A DNA stretch of 5,696 nucleotides from Methylobacterium sp. (GTDB taxonomy: Bacteria; Pseudomonadota; Alphaproteobacteria; Rhizobiales; Beijerinckiaceae), in contig JAJKJG010000359.1 of assembly GCA_021154065.1 (NCBI GenBank), positions 1-5,696 on the forward strand, given 5' to 3'. The notes under the pieces were generated by a model. That model searched no databases, was not told the DNA's origin, and worked only from the letters and a program-made list of their open reading frames with translations. Shown here one piece after another: positions 1 through 5,696 of the stretch (its first letter is position 1; each line of letters opens with the position of its first letter). Both the position numbers and the translations under genes were made by a program.

Positions 1-407
1 AAGAACTCCAGGATGGCGCCGAGCCCATACGTTCCGGCGAGGTCGGCGATCGCGCCGAGCCGATCCGCCATGCGGGTCAAGTCGGGATCGTAGGGCGCGG
101 TGATCACGCATTTGGCGCCGAGTTCGGTGCCTGCCGCCACGAAAGGCTCGAGGGCTGCAACATCGATTTCAGGGGTGATCTTGACGAACTCGATATCGAA
201 CACGCCGACGCCCGTATCGGCCATGACGGCCTTGGTCTCGCGCATCATGGCCTGGTTGGTCATGAGCGGATAGCCGGGCGTCTCGGGCGTGACCGCAATC
301 AAGCGAAGCACGACGGTGCGATAGCCGGTGCGGGCCGCGACCCTGACCATTTCGGGCGGGGGAAGCGAGAGCACGGTCAAATGGGCGAGCGAGAAGTCGG
401 GGCTCAT
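1..407 (-). CDS. Sugar phosphate isomerase/epimerase-like TIM-barrel protein, partial (N-terminal half)
   Basis: The open frame starts with ATG at 407 and runs off the left edge, giving 135 residues that begin MSPDFSLAHLTVLSLPPPEM. The start is well set: GGAGG (plus-strand cctcc, 413-417) lies 5 nt upstream. The sequence alternates beta strands and helices as in the xylose isomerase-like/AP endonuclease 2 TIM barrel: an opening strand (SLAHLTVLSL, 6-15), TGYRTVVLRL (27-36), GVGVFDIEFVKI (66-77), a helix in AGTELGAKCVIT, and GLGAILEFF at the cut end. The Glu at about 133 sits where this superfamily usually places its first metal-ligand Glu; that is family knowledge, not shown here. Members are usually about 270-280 residues, so about half is missing. 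It is last in the minus-strand gene block, and its ATG overlaps the TGA of the small reading frame upstream (ATGA at 404-407), suggesting coupled translation. The fold is fairly certain; substrate and exact reaction are unknown. Confidence 0.85.
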   Translation of the reverse strand, partial: MSPDFSLAHLTVLSLPPPEMVRVAARTGYRTVVLRLIAVTPETPGYPLMTNQAMMRETKAVMADTGVGVFDIEFVKITPEIDVAALEPFVAAGTELGAKCVITAPYDPDLTRMADRLGAIADLAGTYGLGAILEF

Positions 408-630
408 GGCCGCCTCCAGGCATGCGCTGCATCAGCGACGAGATCGCGGTCGAAGATCGTCGTGTCCATCTCGGTCGCGAGCCAGACTATCCGGCGTCGG
501 CAGATCCGGACCTTATCAGCCGGCGAGCCTCGTCGACGAATCGGGTCTGCGCGGCATCAGCGACTAGCAGCGCCCGCAGGCGGTCAGCGGGGTCGCCGCT
601 CGCAAAACCACTTTGCGCGGAGGACTCCAC
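404..630 (-). pseudogene. Small hypothetical reading frame, probably frameshifted, between the CoA ligase and the isomerase
   Basis: This gap holds two minus-strand pieces in different frames. The first starts at GTG 630, with GGAG 10 nt upstream, and gives 47 codons ending at TAG (487-489). It includes LRALLVADAAQTRFVDEARR and reads like a helical protein. The second is open from a TGA at 557-559 down to a TGA at 404-406, ends in ATEMDTTIFDRDLVADAAHA then WRRP, and its stop overlaps the isomerase ATG. The span 630 to 404 is 227 nt, one short of a multiple of three; a single extra base between 557 and 487 would join the pieces into a 75-residue protein. An imperfect direct repeat encodes LVADAA in both pieces, each in its own frame. 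The ATG at 469 has no good ribosome site, so the second piece alone is unlikely to be a gene. I do not recognise the family. The stretch from EARRLI to ATEMD faintly recalls the C-terminal end of Asp/Glu racemase-type proteins, but their CTE cysteine would be Ala here, so I do not assign it. It could also be a gene remnant or a sequencing error. Confidence 0.4.
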
Positions 631-667
631 CGTTCGTTCGCTCCAGCGCCGCGTTCTCGACGGCGCC

Positions 668-2089
668 TTAGACCGAGGGTTGCGCCGGAGATGCGAACAT
701 CATCGAGACGGCGGAACGGCTGGCTTTTCCCGTGTTCCCGACCGGCAAGGCTTCCCTGACATGAATGGCGTCCGGCACCTTGTAGCGCTCGGTGCGCTCC
801 GACGCCCATCGCCGAAGCGCCTCGCCGGTCAACCGCGAGCCTGGCTTCAGAACCACCACGGCGTGGATCGCTTCCCCAAGACGCGGGTCGGGAACGCCGG
901 CGCACAGGGCTCCTGCGATCTCCGGGTGAGCGCAGAGGAGATTGTCGATTTCGAGCGGCGCGATCTTGTTGCCGCCGCGCACGATTATTTCCTTCGAGCG
1001 TCCGACAAGTTCGACGCGGCCGTCCGGGCGCAGGCGGGCGATGTCTCCCGTCCTGAAAAAGCCGCCGGAGAAGGCCGAAGCGGTCAAGGGCTCGTCGTCG
1101 AGGTAGCCCAGCATGCCGAACGGCGTGCGGATCTCAAGCTCGCCGGGCGAGCCCTCCGGCGCGGGCCTCCCGTCATCGGCGACGAGTCGAAAGCACACGC
1201 CCTCGGTCGGCGACCCGATGCTCCCGGCCCCCGCTGGCTGATCGGCCGGGGCAAGGCAGAAGTCGCAGGAGCCGGTCTCGGTCAGGCCGTAGAGGTCGTA
1301 AAGGCCGGCGCTTGGAAACGCCTGTCTCAGAGCCCCGGCCAGCGCCGTCCCGAGCGCCTCTCCGCCCGTGAGGATGCTGTGCAATGACGGCGCATCGCGC
1401 CCCGCGCCGGACAGCATGGTCCGCAGCATGGAGGGAACCGCCGCCAGGACCGTCCCGCCATCCGCAAGGGCTCGCGCCACCATCTCGGCTGAGAACTTCG
1501 GCGCGAGAACGAGCGCCGCTCCCGAGCGAAGCGCCAGGATGCCCGCCCAAAGCCCGAAGATGAAGGTGAGTTGCAGAGGAGCGACCGCGACGTCATCAGG
1601 CCGAAGCCGCAGCAGCCGGCCGAGGACGTCGAGCTTTTTCGCAAACCGCTCGTGACCGATCACGACTCCTTTCGGCTGGCCCGTGCTGCCCGAGGTGAAG
1701 ATGACCAGGGCCGCCCCGCGGAGCAGATTGCGCTCCGGCGGAGGCGCGGGTGCGACTGCGCGGACCTCATCGCGGTCGATCAGGAACCGGGCCGCGGTGG
1801 CGTCGCGCACGGACTGGAGCGTGGCCAAAGCCGCCGACGCGTGGATGGGGACCGCGACGGCTCCGGCGAGCCAGACACCGAGGAGCGCGCCGAGGTCGGC
1901 GGGCCGGTTTCCGATCGTGACCAGGACGGGTTCGTCCGGGCGCACCCCGCGATCCCGGAGGCCGCCCGCGACATGGGACGCCAGCGCGCGAACCGCGCCG
2001 GACTCGATGCGCTCGCCGGTCGTGCTCGCAAGCGGAGCGCCCGCGCCATCGAGGGCCGCAGCGAGAACCTGCGCCAGCGCTCCGCTCAC
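668..2089 (-). CDS. AMP-forming acyl-CoA synthetase/ligase (ANL superfamily)
   Basis: Predicted to join an organic acid to coenzyme A with ATP, through an acyl-adenylate, in the cytoplasm. From GTG at 2089 the protein has 473 residues. Adenylate-forming motifs appear in order: the phosphate-binding loop VIFTSGSTGQPKGVV (129-143), FIFGLW (176-181), YDLYGLTETGS (264-274), FRTGD (345-349, Asp for the ribose), GRVELVGRSKEIIVRGGNKI (357-376, hinge), and C-terminal VGNTGK with the catalytic Lys at about 455. All key residues are present, so the enzyme should be active. It is compact: many relatives have 500-550 residues, and the N-terminus and the A2-A3 spacer are short. No carrier domain follows, which argues against an NRPS module. 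GTG is chosen because it overlaps the hydratase TGA (GTGA, 2086-2089); the frame stays open further upstream, but only inside the hydratase gene. Pairing with a hydratase and a substrate-binding protein points to catabolism of an imported acid. Aromatic, alicyclic or fatty substrates are all possible. Confidence 0.93.
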   Translation of the reverse strand: MSGALAQVLAAALDGAGAPLASTTGERIESGAVRALASHVAGGLRDRGVRPDEPVLVTIGNRPADLGALLGVWLAGAVAVPIHASAALATLQSVRDATAARFLIDRDEVRAVAPAPPPERNLLRGAALVIFTSGSTGQPKGVVIGHERFAKKLDVLGRLLRLRPDDVAVAPLQLTFIFGLWAGILALRSGAALVLAPKFSAEMVARALADGGTVLAAVPSMLRTMLSGAGRDAPSLHSILTGGEALGTALAGALRQAFPSAGLYDLYGLTETGSCDFCLAPADQPAGAGSIGSPTEGVCFRLVADDGRPAPEGSPGELEIRTPFGMLGYLDDEPLTASAFSGGFFRTGDIARLRPDGRVELVGRSKEIIVRGGNKIAPLEIDNLLCAHPEIAGALCAGVPDPRLGEAIHAVVVLKPGSRLTGEALRRWASERTERYKVPDAIHVREALPVGNTGKASRSAVSMMFASPAQPSV

Positions 2090-2907
2090 GCGCCCTTCGC
2101 CTCGAAGCGGGCGTCGCGCCACACGAGCGCGGCCTTGAGGCCGTCGCGCCGGGCGATCTCCAGGAAGTGAGCCTTGTCGGGAGAGCCTTCGCCCTCGATG
2201 AGGAGATCGGTTCCAAGCGCGGCTTCGAGGGCCTGCATCATGCCCTGCGCCTCGGAGGCTTGATTGATCGCCCGCTTCGTGTCCTTGACGAGCCCAGGGT
2301 CGATCGCGGCGATGTTGCGGGCCATCGCCAGCGCGATCTCGTCGAGGTCGGCGGCGGGGACGACGCGGTTGACCATGCCGATCTCGCGCGCCCGCTCGGC
2401 GGGGATCCGGTCCTGGCCGAGGAGGATGATTTCTTTTGCGATCTTCGGGCCGACGATCCAGGGCAGGATCATCACCACGATGCCCGCGCCGAACTTGAGT
2501 TCCGGCTCGCCGAAGAAAGCGTCCTGCGCGGCGATCGTCATGTCGCAGGCGAGCGCCAATTCGCACGCGCCCGCCAGGCACGCACCGCGCACGGCCGCTA
2601 TGGTCGGCTTGGGGCAGCGCCAGAACCGCATCACCGTATCGAAGTCGTTGCGCAGGATCGGCCGCCACTGCGCCACCCCGGAGGGACGGCGCTCCATCTG
2701 CTCCTTGAGGTCGAACCCGGAGGAGAACGCCGAGCCCGCGCCGCGGACGACGATTGATCCGATGTCGTGGTCGCGCTCGGCCTCGTCGAGCGCCGCGCCG
2801 ATCTCGCCCAACATGGTCTGGTTCAGGGCGTTCGTGCGCTCGGGACGATTGAGCGTGATGCGCGCGACAGGCCCGAGGGTCTCGAAGACGATCGTCATGA
2901 AGGGCAT
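2086..2907 (-). CDS. Enoyl-CoA hydratase/isomerase (crotonase family)
   Basis: Crotonase-fold enzymes act on CoA thioesters, typically adding water to a 2-enoyl-CoA. The 273-residue protein has the normal family length. It begins with the usual strand and ARITLNRPERTNALN (15-29). The two oxyanion-hole regions are AFSSGFDLKE (60-69) and GACLAGACELALACD (108-122). Both acid/base positions of rat mitochondrial hydratase are filled: Glu116 (as E144) and Glu136 in FGEPELKFG (as E164). This favours a true hydratase over hydroxycinnamoyl-CoA hydratase-lyases, which lack the first Glu. The loop after Glu136, usually like PGAGGTQRL, reads GAGIVVMILPW, a divergence that may alter the substrate pocket. 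Start: ATG at 2907 has AGGAAGGA (plus-strand tccttcct, 2918-2925) 10 nt upstream. A TTG at 2931 would place that site inside the gene, and ATG at 2898 is too far from it. It lies 31 bp after the substrate-binding protein gene and overlaps the ligase by 4 bp. The physiological substrate is unknown. Confidence 0.93.
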   Translation of the reverse strand: MPFMTIVFETLGPVARITLNRPERTNALNQTMLGEIGAALDEAERDHDIGSIVVRGAGSAFSSGFDLKEQMERRPSGVAQWRPILRNDFDTVMRFWRCPKPTIAAVRGACLAGACELALACDMTIAAQDAFFGEPELKFGAGIVVMILPWIVGPKIAKEIILLGQDRIPAERAREIGMVNRVVPAADLDEIALAMARNIAAIDPGLVKDTKRAINQASEAQGMMQALEAALGTDLLIEGEGSPDKAHFLEIARRDGLKAALVWRDARFEAKGA

Positions 2908-2938
2908 GGATGTTCCATCCTTCCTCGCCAAGCGGCCC

Positions 2939-4153
2939 TTATCCGCCTTTGCGGACGAGAGGGCATACGCTCTCCGACAGCGGGCGAAACGCCTGATCGC
3001 CGGGTATGGTGCTCACAAGATTGTAGTAGTCGTAGGGCCCCTTCGACTCCTGAGGCGACTTGACCTGGAACAGGTACATGTCGTGGATCGTGCGGCCGTC
3101 GGCGCGGATGGTTCCCTGCCCGAAGAGCGGATCGTCGGTCGGCGTCGCCTTCATTTGGGCGACCACGGCCGCCCCGTCCCGAGCCTTGTTCTTGTCCAAG
3201 GTCGCGATCGCTTTCATCCAGTGCAGGAGGGCGGCATAGGTTCCCGCCTGGTTCATCGTCGGGTACTTTCCGCCGTTGCGGGGAGCGAAGCGCTTCGCCC
3301 AGTCGCGCGTGCCCTCGTTCAGATCCCAGTAAAACGCCTCGGTGAGGACAAGGCCCTGGGCCGTCTCAAGACCGATGGCGTGAACGTCGCTGAGAAAGGC
3401 GAGCAAGCTCGCAAGCCTCTGCCCCGACCGCGTCAACCCGAACTCGCCCGCCTGCTTGACGGCGTTCACCGTGTCGCCGCCGGAGTTCGCGAGCGCCACC
3501 ACCTGAGCGCCGCTGGCCCGGGCCTGCACGAGAAACGACGAAAAGTCATGGGTTTGGAATGGCGCCAGCACATGGCCGAGCACCTCGCCGCCGTTCGCTT
3601 TGACAACCCCGGCCGCGTCGCGCTCCAGCGCATGGCCGAAGGCGTAGTCCGCGGTCAGGAAGAACCATGATCGTCCGCCCTGCTGGATCAACGCCTTTGC
3701 GGTGCCGTTCGCGAGCGCCCAGGTGTCGTAAGTCCAATGCACGTTGTTGGGCGTGCATGCTTTGCCGGTCAGGTCCGAGGTGCCGGCGCTCGTAATGAGA
3801 AACGCCTTGTTCTTGTCGCGCACGACCTCCGAGACGGCGAGCGCGACCGAGGAGGTCGGCACGTCGGCGACGACGTCGACTGCATCGAGATCGAGCCAGC
3901 GGCGCACGATTCCGGCGCCGATATCCGGCTTGTTCTGGTGATCGCCGGCCAGAACCTCGACGCGGAATCCCTTGGCCTCCGGCTTGAAATCTTCGATGGC
4001 CATCTTGGCCGCTTCGACCGCGCCCGGCCCGGCGATGTCGGCGTAGAGGCCGGACTGGTCGTTGAGCACGCCAATCCGGAACACTGGTAAGTCCTGAGCG
4101 GACGCCACAGCCGCCGAGAACAGGAATACCGCCCCGAAAATCGCCAGACGCAT
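2939..4153 (-). CDS. ABC transporter periplasmic substrate-binding protein (branched-chain amino acid/LivK type)
   Basis: A 404-residue secreted receptor of the type I periplasmic-binding fold (Peripla_BP_6), which passes a small molecule to an ABC permease in the inner membrane. A Sec signal peptide is clear: MRL, hydrophobic AIFGAVFLFSAAV, then ASA with cleavage expected after Ala19. The mature protein opens with FRIGVLNDQSGLYADIAGPG (25-44), the family's first strand and ligand loop. It continues with VADVPTSSVALAVSEV (95-110), FLITSAGTSDLTGKAC (118-133), VHWTYDTWALANG and FFLTADYAFGHALE, where the hinge and second lobe begin. Cys133 and Cys397 could form a disulfide after export. The ATG at 4153 has AGGAG (plus-strand 4160-4164) 6 nt upstream; the frame continues to 4249, but that extension would spoil the signal peptide. 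It is the first gene of the minus-strand block. Relatives bind amino acids, short acids, amides, urea or aromatic acids. The CoA ligase and hydratase downstream favour a carboxylic acid ligand, by inference. No permease or ATPase gene is in the window. Confidence 0.93.
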   Translation of the reverse strand: MRLAIFGAVFLFSAAVASAQDLPVFRIGVLNDQSGLYADIAGPGAVEAAKMAIEDFKPEAKGFRVEVLAGDHQNKPDIGAGIVRRWLDLDAVDVVADVPTSSVALAVSEVVRDKNKAFLITSAGTSDLTGKACTPNNVHWTYDTWALANGTAKALIQQGGRSWFFLTADYAFGHALERDAAGVVKANGGEVLGHVLAPFQTHDFSSFLVQARASGAQVVALANSGGDTVNAVKQAGEFGLTRSGQRLASLLAFLSDVHAIGLETAQGLVLTEAFYWDLNEGTRDWAKRFAPRNGGKYPTMNQAGTYAALLHWMKAIATLDKNKARDGAAVVAQMKATPTDDPLFGQGTIRADGRTIHDMYLFQVKSPQESKGPYDYYNLVSTIPGDQAFRPLSESVCPLVRKGG

Positions 4154-4417
4154 CAGTTTCTCCTGCAATCGATCTCGAGGTTCTCGTCCTGTCGTCGTCT
4201 CCACCCCGCTCGGTGAAAACGTCTGGCGCCGGGCTTCAGCCGCACCCATGCGGCGGACGCAGCCCTTCCCCCGCTCGCCTCATCAAAAACCTTCGGCCTC
4301 CGGCCGTAATGGGGCGACGTGGCTCCATGTCCATTGACGAGTGTGGACGCTTGGCGTCTCCTTCCGCAAGGGTGCAGGAACCCGGTTCCAGCCGATTCAA
4401 CAGCCAGGAGGGCGAAC
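4154..4417. promoter_or_regulatory. Divergent intergenic region with small inverted repeats; presumed promoters for both directions
   Basis: These 264 bp separate the start codons of the leftward operon and the rightward selenium-binding protein gene, so both promoters should lie here. I find no convincing sigma-70 pair. The best plus-strand -35-like hexamer is TTGACG (4334-4339), but 17 nt later there is only tctcct. Three small perfect inverted repeats are visible: gccgca-ccca-tgcggc (4239-4254), cggcc-tcc-ggccg (4294-4306) and gacgc-ttg-gcgtc (4346-4358). The last lies between the -35-like hexamer and the plus-strand start, where an operator could sit. In GC-rich DNA such short palindromes are common by chance. 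Ribosome binding sites are strong at both ends: AGGAGG (4406-4411) rightward and AGGAG (4160-4164, minus strand) leftward. No gene is seen in this interval. Confidence 0.5.
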
Positions 4418-5696
4418 ATGGCACGGTGGCGGCCCGATCCAAGCTTTTATCCGTCTCCCCGCATGGCCGAGAAGGCGCCTGCCGAGAGGCTGGCCTACGT
4501 GGCCGCCTTCGACCCCGACCGGACCCAGCCCGATGCGATCGCCGTCGTCGATCTCGATCCGGCGTCGCCGACCTACGCGCGATCCTCCGAACCGTGCCGA
4601 TGCCCAACATCGGCGACGAGTTGCACCACTTCGGCTGGAATGCGTGCTCGTCCTGTCTGTGCCCCAACGCGCCGCACCCGCATGTCGAGCGGCGCTATCT
4701 GGTCGTTCCGGGCCTGCGCTCCTCGCGCATCCACATCCTCGACACCAAACCCGACCCGAGAAACCCCCAGATCGTGCGAGTGATCGAGCCCGAGGAACTG
4801 GCGGACAAGACCGGGTACACCCGGCCCCATACGGTCCATTGCGGTCCGGGCGGCATCTACGTGACGGCCCTCGGCAACGCCGAAGGCCAGGCGCCCGGCG
4901 GCATCTTCATCATGGACCATGAAAGCTTCGAGCCGCTCGGGCAATGGGAAGTCGAGCGCGGTCCGCAACGGCTGGCCTACGACGGCTGGTGGCACCTCGG
5001 CTACGACACCATGGTCACGAGCGAGTGGGGCCTGCCCGAGACCTTCGAGAACGGCCTCATTCCGGAGGTGCTGCTCGGCGGACGCTACGGACACAAGCTG
5101 CACTTCTGGGATCTGCACAAACGCAAGCACGTCCAGGAACTCGACTTCGGCGCGGAGCATCAGCTTGTCTTCGAGCTGCGCCCGGCCCACGATCCCACCA
5201 AGGCTTACGGGTTCGTGAACTGCGTCATCAGCCTCGAAGACCTCTCCTCCTCGATCTGGACCTGGCACCGCGACGGCGACCGCTGGGCCGCCAAGAAGGT
5301 CATCACGATTCCGGCCGAACCCGCGAGCGCGGACGACCTGCCGGACTTGCTCAAAGGGTTCAGCGCGGTCCCGCCGCTTGTCACCGACATCGACCTTTCG
5401 ATGGACGACCGCTTCCTCTACGTTTCGTGCTGGGGGACGGGCGACCTGCGGCAGTACGACGTCTCCGATCCCATGAACCCGAAGCTCACCGGCACGGTGC
5501 GGATCGGGGGGATTGCATCGCGGGCCAGCCATCCGGGCGCGAAGAACGGATCTCTGACCGGCGGCCCGCAGATGGTGGAGGTCAGCCGCGACGGACGCCG
5601 GGTGTACTTCACCAACTCGCTTTATGGCCCCATCGATCGACAATTCTACCATCGCGGATTCGAGGGCTGGATGGTCAAGCTCGACGCCAACCCGGA
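4418..5696 (+). CDS. Selenium-binding protein (SBP56/SELENBP1/methanethiol oxidase family), frameshifted and cut at the right edge
   Basis: Members bind selenium or copper; characterised ones, human SELENBP1 and Hyphomicrobium MtoX, oxidise methanethiol to formaldehyde, H2S and H2O2. ATG 4418 follows AGGAGG by 6 nt. Codons 1-54 are in one frame (to TAC GCG, 4574-4579); from ATC at 4582 the protein continues in another frame, open to the window end. One base is missing near 4577-4582 (YA, then ILRTVPMPNIGDELHHFGWN). Joined, about 426 residues are visible; the family has about 470, so some 40 C-terminal residues lie outside. Family signatures after the break include DELHHFGWNACSSCLC, matching the human CSSC selenium site (Cys57); VPGLRSSRIHILD; RPHTVHCGPGGIYVTALG; MVTSEWG; YGHKLHFWD; DIDLSMDDRFLYVSCWGTGD then LRQYDVSDP; GGPQMVEVS; and TNSLYGPIDRQFYH. 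There is no signal peptide, unlike periplasmic MtoX, so it is probably cytoplasmic. Unless the break is a sequencing error, only a fragment of about 120 residues (frame closing at about 4783) is made. Family assignment is very sure; activity is not. Confidence 0.95.

Noticed and set aside
404..469. A stand-alone 21-residue peptide starting at ATG 469
   Set aside because: No ribosome binding site precedes it and the frame is open well upstream; it looks like the tail of a longer, frameshifted reading frame.
422..1387. Long plus-strand open frame (321 codons) opposite the CoA ligase
   Set aside because: It lies antisense to a gene with all adenylate-forming motifs; the translation is Arg/Ala/Gly-rich with no recognisable domain, typical of an antisense frame in GC-rich DNA.
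2090..2668. A longer ligase start, up to 193 codons upstream in the same frame
   Set aside because: That extension runs inside the hydratase gene and translates to Arg-rich sequence; the GTG at 2089 in a GTGA overlap fits the family N-terminus.
2264..3670. Long plus-strand open frame (468 codons) across the hydratase and binding-protein genes
   Set aside because: It spans two clearly coding minus-strand genes and their junction, has no domain signature, and no good ribosome site was seen.
4334..4362. A sigma-70 promoter from TTGACG (4334-4339) with a -10 at 4357-4362
   Set aside because: The -10 would be tctcct, a poor match to TATAAT; too weak to list as a defined promoter.
4573..5652. Minus-strand open frame (359 codons) opposite the selenium-binding protein gene
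   Set aside because: The plus strand carries the conserved SBP56 motifs across the same interval; the antisense product has no recognisable family.
1..5696. tRNA, rRNA, CRISPR array, insertion sequence, attachment site or phage genes
   Set aside because: No regularly spaced repeats, transposase motifs, terminal inverted repeats or structured RNA signatures were seen; the window is ordinary metabolic gene content.

Overview
The window is GC-rich (roughly two-thirds G+C by eye) and tightly packed. Its protein families and codon choice suggest an alphaproteobacterium, probably of the Hyphomicrobiales (Bradyrhizobium/Methylobacterium-like). That placement rests on gene content and style, not on a marker gene.

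Layout. A block of same-direction genes on the minus strand runs from about 4153 down to the left edge. In transcription order it holds: a secreted branched-chain-amino-acid-type ABC substrate-binding protein (4153 to 2939); a crotonase-fold enoyl-CoA hydratase/isomerase (2907 to 2086); an AMP-forming acyl-CoA ligase (2089 to 668, overlapping the hydratase stop by 4 bp); a short, apparently frameshifted reading frame (630 to 404); and the N-terminal half of a TIM-barrel sugar phosphate isomerase/epimerase-like protein (407 to the left edge). Short gaps, the 4-bp overlap and an ATGA-type overlap at 404-407 suggest one operon. On the plus strand, divergently transcribed from a 264-bp intergenic region, is a selenium-binding protein of the SBP56/SELENBP1/methanethiol oxidase family (4418 to the right edge). 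It is cut by the window end and carries a one-base frameshift near codon 55.

How the genes may work together. The minus-strand set looks like uptake and CoA-dependent breakdown of a small organic acid: a periplasmic receptor captures it, the ligase makes the CoA thioester, and the hydratase/isomerase acts on an enoyl-CoA intermediate. The substrate cannot be read from the sequence. No permease, ATPase, dehydrogenase or thiolase lies in the window, so the pathway is incomplete here. The link to the SBP56 protein is by position only.

Points most worth attention. There are two separate one-base frame breaks in 5.7 kb: a clear one in the SBP56 gene and a probable one in the small gene at 404-630. 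An 18/20 direct repeat in that small gene encodes the same hexapeptide in two different frames, which supports the lost-base reading. I see no CRISPR array, tRNA, rRNA, insertion sequence or other mobile element, and nothing that clearly amounts to a new biological system.
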